A stretch of 37,878 bases of DNA from Candidatus Niyogiibacteriota bacterium (GTDB taxonomy: Bacteria > Patescibacteriota > Minisyncoccia > JACROR01): contig JACROR010000016.1 of assembly GCA_016214345.1 (NCBI GenBank), positions 1-37,878 on the forward strand, read 5' to 3'. Under the pieces are notes generated by a model. It searched no databases. It saw only the letters and a list, made by a program, of their open reading frames with translations, and was not told the origin of the DNA. A program made the translations under genes and the position numbers. Shown here piece after piece: positions 1-7,914 of the stretch. Numbering within the stretch: position 1 is the stretch's first letter; each line of letters starts with the position of its first letter.

Positions 1-114
1 CAGGGATTGTGCATTTACTATCCAGAACATATGGCGCGGTATTTGACACACTACAATACAATCCGTCCGCACATGGGAATTCAATACAAAACACCACATG
101 AAATGCTTCGCTAA
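1..114 (+). CDS. Transposase/integrase C-terminal end (partial)
   Basis: Frame 1 is open from the window edge to a TAA at 112-114 and encodes about 37 residues ending in YNTIRPHMGIQYKTPHEMLR. The pattern YN-x-x-RPH-x-G-(12 or so)-TP-x-E is the usual C-terminal end of DDE integrase-core transposases of the IS3/IS481 type, which cut and join DNA during transposition. Only the tail is in view, so the catalytic DDE residues, the exact family and whether the element is intact cannot be judged. It is on the plus strand and points toward aspS. No terminal inverted repeat could be recognised in the 46 bases before aspS ends. Confidence 0.7.
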   Translation, partial: QGLCIYYPEHMARYLTHYNTIRPHMGIQYKTPHEMLR

Positions 115-160
115 TTATTCCAAGGTGTTGATTCTTTTACATGACACAAAAATCGTATTT

Positions 161-1576
161 CTATTCGCTTTTTTCTATTTTTATACCTAATTCAATTAAT
201 TGTTCTTTTTCCACTTCGCTTGGCGCGCTCATCATAAAATCTCGGCCATCGCCGGTTTTGGGAAACGCCATCACTTCCCTGATACTCCCCTCGCCTTCCA
301 ATAACATGATCAGTCGATCCAACCCGAAAGCGATACCACCGTGCGGAGGAGTGCCGTATTTAAAAGCTTGGAGCATATGTCCAAAATTTTTTTCTATTCT
401 ATCTTCACTGTAACCCAGGATCTCAAATACTTTTTTTAGCGCTTCGGGTTTGTGATTTCTTATACTGCCACCGCCTATCTCGTAACCGTTCAACGCCACA
501 TCGTATTGCGTGGTAATGATACTGCCGATATCGCGCTTCTCCATCAGATCGTCCATAAATTCCGGTTTAGGCGCGGAAAAAGGATTGTGAGTAAAAGTCC
601 AACCGCCAGTTTCCGTCTTTTCTCCGCCCAGGGCGGAAAAGAATGGAAAATCCACCACCCAGCAAAAAGCGAGCAGATCAGGATCATTTATATCTTTTCT
701 CAAATCAGGCCGATCAGTGCCATATTTATTCATTACCTCTTTATAACTTAATCGCGGAAACGGGATCTCTTGGATCTTCTTATTCGGATAAGCCTCTTTT
801 ATCATATTGATGACCATTTTTTCGTTCAAAGACATGACGGCATCCATATCCACGAAACTCATCTCCAAGTCCATCTGCGTAAACTCCGGCTGGCGATCAC
901 CGCGCGTATCCTCGTCACGGAAACAGCGCGCCATCTGGAAATAACGCTCAAAGCCAGCGGCCATCAAAAGCTGTTTATATTGCTGCGGCGATTGCGGGAG
1001 CGCGTAAAAAGTCCCCAAATGCAACCGAGACGGTACGATATAATCGCGCGCGCCCTCGGGCGTTGACTTGGTGAGTATCGGTGTTTCTATCTCCACAAAT
1101 CCGCTTTCCGCCAAAAAATCGCGCATAAGTTTCGTAGCCTTATGACGATTTCGCAAATTTTTCTGTAAACGCGCGCGTTTCAGATCCACATAGCGGTACT
1201 GCAAGCGTGTATCCTCGCCTATATCATAGCCATCGCCCGACACATCAATAGGCGGAGTTTCCGCTTCGGCCAAAACTTTTATTTTTCCCACCTGCATTTC
1301 CACGCCGCCCGTAGCCAATTCCGGATTTTTCATTTTTTCCGGCCTTGCACTAACCAGACCTTCAATTTCAACCACCCACTCCGGACGTAAAGTTGTGGCA
1401 ATTTTATAAGTTTCTTCATCCTTAGGCGTCACCACCATCTGCACTTTGCCGGACATATCCCGCAGATCCAAAAAAATTATTTTGCCGTGATCGCGCCTTA
1501 CATCCACCCAGCCGGAAAGCACAACTTTCTCGCCTATTTTATTTATAATTTCTTTAATTAAAATTCTAGACGGCAT
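161..1576 (-). CDS. aspS: Aspartyl-tRNA synthetase, GAD-less short form
   Basis: Class II synthetase that charges tRNA with aspartate in the cytoplasm. Residues 1-105 are the OB-fold anticodon-binding domain. Motif 2 is visible as RCFRDEDTRGDRQPEFTQMD (218-237) and motif 3 as GIAFGLDRLIML near the C terminus. At 471 residues it is about 120 shorter than the usual bacterial enzyme (about 590): the sequence passes from GTDRPDLR (286-293) almost directly to WVVDFPFF (306-313), so the bacterial GAD insertion domain is absent. A small palindrome (TCCGCC-N3-GGCGGA, 623-637) encodes residues SALGG just after WVVDFPFF. Whether the enzyme discriminates tRNA-Asp from tRNA-Asn cannot be told from the sequence alone. 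The gene lies downstream of plsC, separated by a terminator. Confidence 0.95.
   Translation of the reverse strand: MPSRILIKEIINKIGEKVVLSGWVDVRRDHGKIIFLDLRDMSGKVQMVVTPKDEETYKIATTLRPEWVVEIEGLVSARPEKMKNPELATGGVEMQVGKIKVLAEAETPPIDVSGDGYDIGEDTRLQYRYVDLKRARLQKNLRNRHKATKLMRDFLAESGFVEIETPILTKSTPEGARDYIVPSRLHLGTFYALPQSPQQYKQLLMAAGFERYFQMARCFRDEDTRGDRQPEFTQMDLEMSFVDMDAVMSLNEKMVINMIKEAYPNKKIQEIPFPRLSYKEVMNKYGTDRPDLRKDINDPDLLAFCWVVDFPFFSALGGEKTETGGWTFTHNPFSAPKPEFMDDLMEKRDIGSIITTQYDVALNGYEIGGGSIRNHKPEALKKVFEILGYSEDRIEKNFGHMLQAFKYGTPPHGGIAFGLDRLIMLLEGEGSIREVMAFPKTGDGRDFMMSAPSEVEKEQLIELGIKIEKSE
623..637. repeat. Palindrome TCCGCC-cag-GGCGGA inside aspS
   Basis: Six-base perfect arms with a three-base loop, read in frame as part of AspRS residues 314-318 (SALGG). 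The same core, TCCGCC-N3-GGCGGA, occurs in alaS (16452-16466), with a related form at 17931-17948 and a longer one in dnaK. It is short enough that chance is possible for any single copy; the recurrence and the placement in variable loops make it worth listing. Confidence 0.5.
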
Positions 1577-1618
1577 AATTTTAATATTAACACTACCGCC
1601 GATTATTGTGAAATTTTA

Positions 1619-1647
1619 AAACCTCCGGGCTATTAATCCGGAGGTTT
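1619..1647 (-). terminator. Rho-independent terminator after plsC
   Basis: Perfect 10-bp stem (AAACCTCCGG with CCGGAGGTTT), 9-base loop, followed on the minus strand by TTTTAAAATTT. It begins in the TGA stop codon of the acyltransferase gene and separates that gene from aspS. Confidence 0.8.
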
Positions 1648-2324
1648 CATTTATTTAAATCAGTATTTGTTTCTGCCAAAGATCGTATTTTATCCATAAT
1701 AATGGCAGAACCTTCTTCTAACGAGATGCCAACCGGCAAACACATTGGTCTGCCAATATTAACACGTACTTTAACGCCTAATTTATAAATATGCCGTTCC
1801 GACAAAACATCAAAATGCCCACTAATACCCACAGGCACTATAAAAGCGCCGGTTTCCCTATGTAAATACGGAGCTCCGCGCTTGCCACGGCCGATTTTGC
1901 CATCAAGCGTAAACTTGCCCTCCGGAAACATCCATACCTTGGCTCCGGAACGCAACACCTCAACCGCTTCTCGCATAGCCAAAGCAACATCTCCGCCCGC
2001 CCGGCGCACCTTGATGGAAGCATTAAGATGCGTAAAAATCGCGACGGGCATCCTTATATCCCACAACCGCATAAATCTGTTTGTTACCAAAAATCTAAGC
2101 GGATAAAATTTGCGGGGAACTAACCCGTTTCTAGGCATGGCCATGGCGCACAGGAAACCATCTAACCATGAAGCATGATTGGAGACAAATATAACAGGTC
2201 TATTTTCCAATCCACACAAATTTTCTTGCCCCTCAACACGATAATTCACTAAACATTTCAACAATAGATAAATTGGCCAATAGCAAAGCATCTGAAAGAC
2301 CTTAGCCGTCATAACTTTTACCAT
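1647..2324 (-). CDS. plsC: Lysophospholipid acyltransferase (PlsC family)
   Basis: Probable 1-acyl-glycerol-3-phosphate acyltransferase, which adds the second acyl chain in phospholipid synthesis at the inner face of the membrane. The catalytic HX4D motif is seen as SNHASWLDG (H50, D55), and the glycerol-phosphate-binding motif as FPEGK (around 134-138). An N-terminal hydrophobic stretch (about 9-28) can anchor it. Length 225 fits the family. The acyl donor and exact lysolipid substrate cannot be read from the sequence; many CPR organisms lack full fatty-acid synthesis, so it may act on scavenged lipid (inference). It sits between tRNA-Lys and aspS and ends in its own terminator. Confidence 0.88.
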   Translation of the reverse strand: MVKVMTAKVFQMLCYWPIYLLLKCLVNYRVEGQENLCGLENRPVIFVSNHASWLDGFLCAMAMPRNGLVPRKFYPLRFLVTNRFMRLWDIRMPVAIFTHLNASIKVRRAGGDVALAMREAVEVLRSGAKVWMFPEGKFTLDGKIGRGKRGAPYLHRETGAFIVPVGISGHFDVLSERHIYKLGVKVRVNIGRPMCLPVGISLEEGSAIIMDKIRSLAETNTDLNK

Positions 2325-2403
2325 AAATAGCTCCCTTCACTGAATATTTTATTTTTAAAAAACTAACCATTTGCCTGCTCCGGCCGCCCTTCATTTTATT
2401 CAG

Positions 2404-2476
2404 TCCGCCCAGTAGGACTCGAACCTACGACCATCAGCTTAAAAGGCTGTTGCTCTACCAGCTGAGCTATGGGCGG
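2404..2476 (-). tRNA. tRNA-Lys (anticodon TTT)
   Basis: The minus strand folds as a 73-base cloverleaf. The acceptor stem CCGCCCA pairs with TGGGCGG and the discriminator is A. The D arm is GCTCAGCTGGTAGAGC, the anticodon loop CTTTTAA (TTT, Lys), and the T arm GTAGG-TTCGAGT-CCTAC. CCA is not encoded (CTG follows), so it must be added by a nucleotidyltransferase. A damaged copy of its 5' half lies just upstream at 2513-2557. Confidence 0.95.
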
Positions 2477-2512
2477 GAACAATATTGCTATTCTTAAAGT
2501 CTACCCGTTGTG

Positions 2513-2557
2513 GCTCTACCAGCTGACCTGCCTGCCGGCAGGCAGGGCTATGGGCGG
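2513..2557 (-). pseudogene. tRNA-Lys 5'-half fragment interrupted by a palindrome
   Basis: On the minus strand this reads as the acceptor and D-arm half of the neighbouring tRNA-Lys (CCGCCCATAGC, then TCAGCTGGTAGAGC), interrupted by a 20-base palindrome at 2527-2546. If exactly those 20 bases are removed, 25 bases match the intact gene. Beyond the D arm similarity stops, so there is no anticodon arm or T arm. It is a fragment, not a functional tRNA. Confidence 0.8.
2527..2546. repeat. 20-bp perfect palindrome, copy 1
   Basis: CCTGCCTGCCGGCAGGCAGG, self-complementary over its full length. An identical copy is at 28049-28068 and a rearranged relative at 13480-13522. Here it splits a tRNA fragment in the D arm without visible target duplication. 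Confidence 0.9.
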
Positions 2558-2563
2558 AAATCA

Positions 2564-3067
2564 CTACCTCCGCATTATAATGAATAATGCGGCCAATGGC
2601 AATACCAGCCACCACAGAAACGCGTCCGGCGACGCGAAAACATATTTAACTACCGGAGAAAACGTAAAAAGTTCCACGGCCGGCAATAGCGTAAAAATAG
2701 ACGCCATAAGCAGCCCTACCTCCAAAAAACTAAGCACAAAAACTTTCCACCAAATCCTCGGCTCTTCAGAAATACTTCGTAAAAAAGTTTTATAAAATAA
2801 ATGCGATAAAACGATCACTAAAACTGAAAATACCGAGATTCTCATCAAAAAAGTTTCCAAAAGCGTTCTTCCGGCGATAAAAAAATTCAGAAAATGCATG
2901 TTTACGAACAAAATTTGCGCGATGTAAATACTTAACAGCACGGAAAGCAGTCTGGCCTTACCGGACAACCAACCGTAAAAAAATCCCGCCACAATGAATA
3001 AAAATATGGCGATAAGATCCCAGGTGGGGTGGGAAAGTATGGATGACATATAAGAAATATTCAACAT
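2564..3067 (-). CDS. Integral membrane protein, function unknown (CvpA-like topology)
   Basis: Protein of 167 residues with about four strongly hydrophobic segments (roughly 16-34, 41-62, 70-92 and 107-130, with a further one at 145-165), short loops and a very short C terminus ending IIMRR. The layout resembles CvpA-type small membrane proteins, but no diagnostic motif was found, so no function is assigned. It starts one base after the dnaJ stop (TAATATG), so translation is probably coupled to the heat-shock operon. Confidence 0.75.
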   Translation of the reverse strand: MLNISYMSSILSHPTWDLIAIFLFIVAGFFYGWLSGKARLLSVLLSIYIAQILFVNMHFLNFFIAGRTLLETFLMRISVFSVLVIVLSHLFYKTFLRSISEEPRIWWKVFVLSFLEVGLLMASIFTLLPAVELFTFSPVVKYVFASPDAFLWWLVLPLAALFIIMRR

Positions 3068-3068
3068 A

Positions 3069-4127
3069 TTAAAAACCTTCTTCCTTTAATTCTTCCATTA
3101 ATTTTTTGGCGCGCCGCGACAAGCGCTTCGGAGTTTTAACTTTTATATTTATAAGCAAATCGCCGCGTCCACGCTCGGAAGGCACGCCCTTGCCGCGTAC
3201 CCGCAATACCTCTCCGCTGTCTACGCCGTTGGGAATTATAACTTTTATCACGCCGTCCAAAATATTAATATTCTTCTCGTTGCCCAACACTGCTTCGGAA
3301 AAAGGAATTTCCAGATCCATCAACAAATTACGCCCCTCGCGCTTAAATATCGCGTGAGCCCTGACATGGAGCTTTATATACAAATCACCGGAAACGCCAC
3401 CGGCAATCGCCTCACCGCCGCCGGACATTTTTATCATCTCACCGTTATTCACTCCAGCAGGAATACGGATCACGGCCTCTTCATCGGACTTCACAATCCC
3501 AAGTCCCGCGCACTCTTTGCACGGTTTCTCCGGAATCTCGCCGCGGCCGTGACAACTATCGCATTCCTTTAAATTGGAAAAAACTCCTATAAATGAACGC
3601 CGCATCTCTTTTATGGTGCCTGAACCGTGGCAAGCGCCGCAACGCGTTTTTTTGGAACCTTCATCCACTCCTTCACCGCCGCACCGGCTGCATTTATTCA
3701 ATTTATTCAACAATACGCGCCTTTCGGCTCCAAAAATCGCCTCTTCAAACGACAACTCCACATCAATGGATATATCACGCCCTCTCCGGCCGTAATGCCT
3801 TCCGCCAAACCCCCCAAAAACTCCTTCAAAGATTTCGTCAAAATTAACTCCCATGTCTCCGGAAGAAAAACCTTGCGAGAAATTGCCGAAATCCCAACCA
3901 GGAGCATTTCCGCCGCCCTCATCAAAAACCTGGCCGTACATGTCGTATTCTTTGCGCTTTCTGTCATTACCCAAAACCTGATAAGCCTCGTTCACTTCTT
4001 TAAAGCGTTGCCCATCGCCGCCCGTTTTATCCGGGTGGTGTTCATGGGCGAGCTTTCTGTACGCCTTCTTGATCTCTTCTTTATTGGCGCTTTTGGTAAT
4101 GCCCAATATTTTATAATAATCTTTCAT
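3069..4127 (-). CDS. dnaJ: Chaperone protein DnaJ (Hsp40)
   Basis: Co-chaperone that delivers unfolded clients to DnaK and stimulates its ATPase. The order of domains is complete: a J domain (1-65) with the HPD tripeptide at 31-33; a Gly/Phe-rich region (70-115); a zinc domain (146-210) with four CX2CXGXG-type repeats (CSRCGGEG, CGACHGSG, CDSCHGRG, CKECAGLG); and C-terminal substrate-binding domains. Length 352 is slightly under the usual 370-380. It lies 30 bases downstream of dnaK in the same operon. Confidence 0.96.
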   Translation of the reverse strand: MKDYYKILGITKSANKEEIKKAYRKLAHEHHPDKTGGDGQRFKEVNEAYQVLGNDRKRKEYDMYGQVFDEGGGNAPGWDFGNFSQGFSSGDMGVNFDEIFEGVFGGFGGRHYGRRGRDISIDVELSFEEAIFGAERRVLLNKLNKCSRCGGEGVDEGSKKTRCGACHGSGTIKEMRRSFIGVFSNLKECDSCHGRGEIPEKPCKECAGLGIVKSDEEAVIRIPAGVNNGEMIKMSGGGEAIAGGVSGDLYIKLHVRAHAIFKREGRNLLMDLEIPFSEAVLGNEKNINILDGVIKVIIPNGVDSGEVLRVRGKGVPSERGRGDLLINIKVKTPKRLSRRAKKLMEELKEEGF

Positions 4128-4157
4128 GAAAATCGATAAAATCCTTTACTCCGTGAA

Positions 4158-6086
4158 TCACTTTTTTCCGTCCTCATCCTTTACTTCTTTATACTCGGCG
4201 TCACGCGTTCCTTGCGGGGCGTCCGCCTCTTTTTTATTATCTCCGGAATCAGGTTTTTTGTATAGTATCTCTCCTATTTTCTGTACTGAACGGGAAAGAT
4301 CTTCTTGCGCCGCTCTCAAAGTTTCCGCGTCTTTGGCCTCGTCCTTTGATTTCTTCAGCGCCGCGATCTTACCTTCGATCTCTTGTTTGATATCAACGGA
4401 AACTTTGTCCCCCGCGTCACGAAGCGCTTTCTCCGAAGAATAGATCAAAGTGTCTGCCATATTTCTTGCCTCGGCCAATTGTTTCTTTTTTTCATCATCC
4501 GCGGCATACAGATCGGCTTCTTTTTTCATTTTCGCGATATCGTCCGAAGATAAACCGCTTGACGCCTCTATCCTAATGGATTGTTCTTTGCCCGTGCCTT
4601 TATCTTTCGCGGAAACCTTCAAAATGCCGTTCGCGTCAATGTCAAAAACCACTTCAACCTGCGGCAAACCCCTGGGAGCCGGAGGAATTCCATCTAACAT
4701 AAACCGCCCCAGTGTTTTATTGTCTCCCGCCATAGGCCTTTCGCCCTGCAAAATATGGATTTCCACGGAAGGCTGATTGTCCGCCGCCGTTGAAAACACC
4801 TGAGTTTTAGAAGCCGGAATAGTGGTATTTCTCTCAATCAATTTAGTAAAAACTCCGCCCAAAGTTTCCAATCCTAAAGACAACGGTATTACATCCAAAA
4901 GCAACACATCTTTTACCTCGCCCTGCATGATGCCCGCTTGCACGGCGGCCCCCATAGCCACCACTTCGTCAGGATTGATGGACTTATTCGGCTCTTTGCC
5001 AAAAAGATTTTTTACGGCCTCCTGCATGGCTGGCATCCGTGTCTGGCCACCAACCAAAATAATCTCATCCATATCACCCAAAGCGAAACCCGCGACTTCC
5101 ACCGCTCTTTTTGTTATGGCAACCGAACGATCAATATATTCGCGCACCAGCCCTTCCAATTGCGCGCGGGATATTTTCATCAATAAATGCCTGGGACCTG
5201 ACGCATCGGAAGTTATAAACGGGATATTGATCTCCGTGTCAACGGTGCTGGATAATTCATGTTTGGCCTTTTCCGCCGCCTCTTTCAAGCGCTGGATGGC
5301 CAACTTGTCCTTGGAAATATCTATGCCGGATTCTTTTATGTACTCCGCCACTATCCAATCCATTATTTTTTGGTCGAAATCGTCTCCGCCCAAATGCGTA
5401 TCCCCATCCGTGGATTTCACCTCGATGGTATCGTCTCCTATTTCCAAAACGGAAACATCAAAAGTACCGCCGCCGAAATCATACACCACGATCTGTTCGT
5501 TCTTTTTTTTGTTGAATCCGTAAGCTAACGCGGCCGCCGTGGGTTCGTTCAATATCCTTTTTACTTTAAGTCCCGCGATCTCTCCCGCGTCTTTGGTGGC
5601 CTTTCTCTGAGAGTCGTCAAAATAAGCCGGCACGGTGATAATCGCCTCTTCTATCTTTTCTCCGGTTTTCTTTTCCGCGTCCGCCTTTAATTTTTGCAAA
5701 ATCATCGCGGAAATCTCTTCCGGCCGGTACCAACGATCGCCTCCGCCCGAGGCGGATCCGCCTTGGGAGGACATTTTTACTTCAACTCCACCATTGGCAG
5801 ATTCGCGTATTTCATACGGAAGCAACTTTCTATCTTTTATCACTGCCGGATCAGAAAACTTGCGACCAATAAGTCTTTTCACCGAAAAAATGGTATTTTG
5901 CGGATTGGTCACCGCCTGCCGTTTGGCTATCAATCCCGCCAGACGATCACCGGATTTTGACATGCCAATAATGGAAGGAGTGGTTCGCACCCCCTCGCTG
6001 TTTTCCAAAATTTTGGGTTCTCCGGCCTCCACCATAGCCATAGCCGAATTAGTTGTTCCCAAATCAATTCCTAATATTTTTGACAT
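4158..6086 (-). CDS. dnaK: Chaperone protein DnaK (Hsp70)
   Basis: ATP-driven chaperone. The nucleotide-binding domain shows GIDLGTTNS (5-13) and [14 protein letters not shown] (around 204-217). The substrate-binding domain and helical lid follow, giving 642 residues, normal for the family. The C terminus is charged and lacks the EEVD-type tail, as in other bacteria. An unusual Gly/Ser-rich loop, [11 protein letters not shown] (106-116), is encoded by a near-perfect 31-bp palindrome (5741-5771); E. coli DnaK has an unrelated loop at this place. The gene lies between grpE and dnaJ and is probably controlled by HrcA through the operator at 7414-7440. Confidence 0.98.
   Translation of the reverse strand: MSKILGIDLGTTNSAMAMVEAGEPKILENSEGVRTTPSIIGMSKSGDRLAGLIAKRQAVTNPQNTIFSVKRLIGRKFSDPAVIKDRKLLPYEIRESANGGVEVKMSSQGGSASGGGDRWYRPEEISAMILQKLKADAEKKTGEKIEEAIITVPAYFDDSQRKATKDAGEIAGLKVKRILNEPTAAALAYGFNKKKNEQIVVYDFGGGTFDVSVLEIGDDTIEVKSTDGDTHLGGDDFDQKIMDWIVAEYIKESGIDISKDKLAIQRLKEAAEKAKHELSSTVDTEINIPFITSDASGPRHLLMKISRAQLEGLVREYIDRSVAITKRAVEVAGFALGDMDEIILVGGQTRMPAMQEAVKNLFGKEPNKSINPDEVVAMGAAVQAGIMQGEVKDVLLLDVIPLSLGLETLGGVFTKLIERNTTIPASKTQVFSTAADNQPSVEIHILQGERPMAGDNKTLGRFMLDGIPPAPRGLPQVEVVFDIDANGILKVSAKDKGTGKEQSIRIEASSGLSSDDIAKMKKEADLYAADDEKKKQLAEARNMADTLIYSSEKALRDAGDKVSVDIKQEIEGKIAALKKSKDEAKDAETLRAAQEDLSRSVQKIGEILYKKPDSGDNKKEADAPQGTRDAEYKEVKDEDGKK
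5741..5771. repeat. 31-bp palindromic insert in dnaK
   Basis: The centre is GGATCC. The arms pair outward from 5756/5757 to about 5742/5771, broken only by one G-T pair and one G/A mismatch. It is read in frame as DnaK residues 106-116. The GGCGG core relates it to the elements in aspS and alaS. Confidence 0.7.
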
Positions 6087-6127
6087 AATTATTTATATAT
6101 TGAATTAATTAATAATTTTAAAAAAAT

Positions 6128-6679
6128 TTAATTTTGCAATTTATGAACTCCCACTTTGACCATCGCGGGCCGCAATATTTTATCGTGTAATTTATATCCT
6201 CGCTTGACCACCTCAATTATAGTCCCGTCTTTCGTCATGTCTTCCACGTCTATCTTTTCAATGGCTTCATGTATCACCGGATCAAATTTCTGCCCAACAT
6301 CCGCGTCCAACGGCACTACGCCATGATTTTCCAAAAGTTTAGCCAGCTGAACATGAATGCCTTTTATGCCCTCTATCCAATTTTTATCTCCTTCAGGCAA
6401 TGCCAGGCCATGGACGAACGCCATATCAAAATTATCCACCACATCTATCAATTCCCGCAACATATTCTTTTCCGCGAATTTCAAAAACTCCTCCCTCGCT
6501 TTCTCCTCATCCTTTTTCATGTTTATGAAATCCGCTCTTGCTCTCTGCCAGCCCGCCAGATACTCGTCCCGTTCGGATTGGCATTTTTTTATTCGCTCAC
6601 GAAGTTTTTGCACCGCCGCTTCACCCTCCTCATTTTCCGAGACTATTTCCAATTCACCGGCATCATCTTCATTATCCAT
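6128..6679 (-). CDS. grpE: Nucleotide exchange factor GrpE
   Basis: Releases ADP from DnaK so that the chaperone can cycle. The N-terminal third is acidic and then forms a long charged helix (about 20-90) suited to coiled-coil dimerisation. The compact beta domain (about 110-183) has PLDADVGQKFDPVIHEAI and ends VVKRGYKLHDKILRPAMVKVG, which is the GrpE signature. Length 183 is typical. The start codon lies inside the end of hrcA (8-base overlap), indicating translational coupling. Confidence 0.95.
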   Translation of the reverse strand: MDNEDDAGELEIVSENEEGEAAVQKLRERIKKCQSERDEYLAGWQRARADFINMKKDEEKAREEFLKFAEKNMLRELIDVVDNFDMAFVHGLALPEGDKNWIEGIKGIHVQLAKLLENHGVVPLDADVGQKFDPVIHEAIEKIDVEDMTKDGTIIEVVKRGYKLHDKILRPAMVKVGVHKLQN

Positions 6680-7391
6680 GATACTTTTGATTATCTGCTA
6701 AAAAATAACGAATGACCGAATAACCGTATTCGTAATCCATGCGCTTGGGTCCTACGGCAAGCATCACCGTTTCCTCGTCTCCATTTTGCCAACGCGCGCT
6801 AAGCACACTGAAATTTTCCACCTCTTGAACCGGATTTTCCTTTCCTATAAAAACTTCCTCCGCGTCATCCATCTCTTGCCTATAAATATCCGCCGCCTCA
6901 TAAGCGCCGTCCATCAAACGCGCGAAGTCACGCAAAATATGCCTATCGTCAAATTCTGGTTCAGCTAAAAATCCTTCAGCCCCGTAATAATCCAAATGTT
7001 TTTTGCTCCCGAAAGAAGCAATGATGGTAAAAAGATTGGTCGCCTCGGAAATCACTTTGCCCATCTGATAATTTATATCGCGCGAAGGCCTCGCGGAACG
7101 AACCATCCCTTCCAACGCTTCCTGATCGCGGCGTTTGGGAATTTTTACGTCCATCAAGCTGTCCACAAAATAACGATAAGCTTTGTCGGTCGGCACTCTG
7201 CCGCCGGAAGTATGCAATTGTTCCAAAAAACCGGACTCATCCAACTCGCCCATGATGTTCCGAATGGTCGCCGGAGCGGCGTTTATTACGGCATTGTCAT
7301 AAACATGGCCGGAAGCTACGGGTTCGCCCCGTTTTATGTAATCACGCACGATAAAATCCAAGATGCGGGTTTTTCTCTCGTCCAAAATCAT
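6672..7391 (-). CDS. hrcA: Heat-shock repressor HrcA, shortened
   Basis: Repressor that binds CIRCE operators upstream of chaperone operons. The N-terminal winged helix (1-70) is clear: PATIRNIMGELDESGFLEQ followed by HTSGGRVPTDKAYRYFVD. The C-terminal GAF-like domain ends VGPKRMDYEYGYSVIRYFL, matching the family end. At 239 residues it is about 100 shorter than typical HrcA (about 340). The missing part falls between roughly residues 110 and 200, so the inserted dimerisation domain is reduced or absent. It is first in the operon and sits directly behind a promoter with a CIRCE-like repeat, so autoregulation is likely (inference). Confidence 0.92.
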   Translation of the reverse strand: MILDERKTRILDFIVRDYIKRGEPVASGHVYDNAVINAAPATIRNIMGELDESGFLEQLHTSGGRVPTDKAYRYFVDSLMDVKIPKRRDQEALEGMVRSARPSRDINYQMGKVISEATNLFTIIASFGSKKHLDYYGAEGFLAEPEFDDRHILRDFARLMDGAYEAADIYRQEMDDAEEVFIGKENPVQEVENFSVLSARWQNGDEETVMLAVGPKRMDYEYGYSVIRYFLADNQKYHG

Positions 7392-7401
7392 GATAATAAA
7401 C

Positions 7402-7431
7402 AGTATATAAAAATTAGCAGTCTTGTGTCAA
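7402..7431 (-). promoter_or_regulatory. Promoter of the hrcA-grpE-dnaK-dnaJ operon
   Basis: Minus-strand -35 box TTGACA (7426-7431) and -10 box TATACT (7402-7407) with an 18-base spacer. It is placed so that transcription would begin within about 10 bases of the hrcA start codon, giving a very short leader. The -35 box lies in the centre of the inverted repeat at 7414-7440. Confidence 0.8.
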
Positions 7432-7440
7432 GACTGCTAA
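7414..7440. promoter_or_regulatory. CIRCE-like HrcA operator
   Basis: TTAGCAGTC-N9-GACTGCTAA. The classic CIRCE is TTAGCACTC-N9-GAGTGCTAA, so the spacing is exact and eight of nine bases per half site agree, with a compensating change in the other half. The repeat extends to perfect 15-base arms around a TGT loop (7411-7443). It could therefore also act as a terminator hairpin for the gene ending at 7451; the two roles do not exclude each other. Confidence 0.78.
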
Positions 7441-7450
7441 TTTAAGCAAA

Positions 7451-7804
7451 CTATTTCTTTTTCATCTTGGAGAGCTGCCTTAACGGCACTTCAAATCTTG
7501 CCTTGCTAGGCAATGACCGTTTTGTCCTGCAATTCACGGCAGTGTACTCCACCACCGCCTTGCCTTCCCCGCATTTTACTTCCAGGACTTTTAAAAATCC
7601 CATTTCTTCGACCGAACCCCAGTCTCCGAATTTGAACTTTCTTCCAAGATCATTTTCTATAGGAGCGACATTTCTTATCTTATCCACCTTAAACCCGCCA
7701 TGTACAATAAACATGTCGCCCAAGCTAACCTTGATCGAAAATAGACCCAATAGCCAGCTAAAACTTTTGGGCCTCTTTGCCTCTTCTACCTTAACTACCT
7801 TCAT
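7451..7804 (-). CDS. Hypothetical protein, 117 residues
   Basis: Not recognised. It is a soluble, basic protein rich in beta-prone stretches, with a Lys-rich tail ending KMKKK. There are two Cys (in KCGEG and NCRTK) and no membrane segment. The start is well supported: AGGAGG lies five bases upstream of ATG, one of the strongest ribosome-binding sites in the window. It stands alone between the ribosomal terminator (7876-7911) and the hairpin at 7411-7443, so it is probably a single-gene transcript. Confidence 0.7.
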   Translation of the reverse strand: MKVVKVEEAKRPKSFSWLLGLFSIKVSLGDMFIVHGGFKVDKIRNVAPIENDLGRKFKFGDWGSVEEMGFLKVLEVKCGEGKAVVEYTAVNCRTKRSLPSKARFEVPLRQLSKMKKK

Positions 7805-7875
7805 CGTTCCTCCTATAAAGTTAAATTAAAGAACCAACAACTTAACTTCAATATATAGCATAATCCCTATAAAAT

Positions 7876-7911
7876 GTAAAGACCCCGGAGCCTAACTCGT
7901 GGGGCCTTTAC
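7876..7911 (-). terminator. Terminator after rpsI
   Basis: An 11-bp stem on the minus strand (GTAAAGGCCCC with GGGGTCTTTAC, one G-T pair), 14-base loop, then ATTTTAT. It starts four bases after the rpsI stop and closes the ribosomal operon. Confidence 0.85.
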
Positions 7912-7914
7912 GTT

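Noticed and set aside
2469-2795. Plus-strand frame containing the palindrome-encoded CLPAGR
   Set aside because: It is antisense to tRNA debris and the membrane-protein gene, with no similarity beyond the repeat.
4822-5523. 233-residue plus-strand frame opposite dnaK
   Set aside because: Antisense shadow of a highly conserved gene; Ser/Pro-rich composition typical of reverse-frame DnaK.
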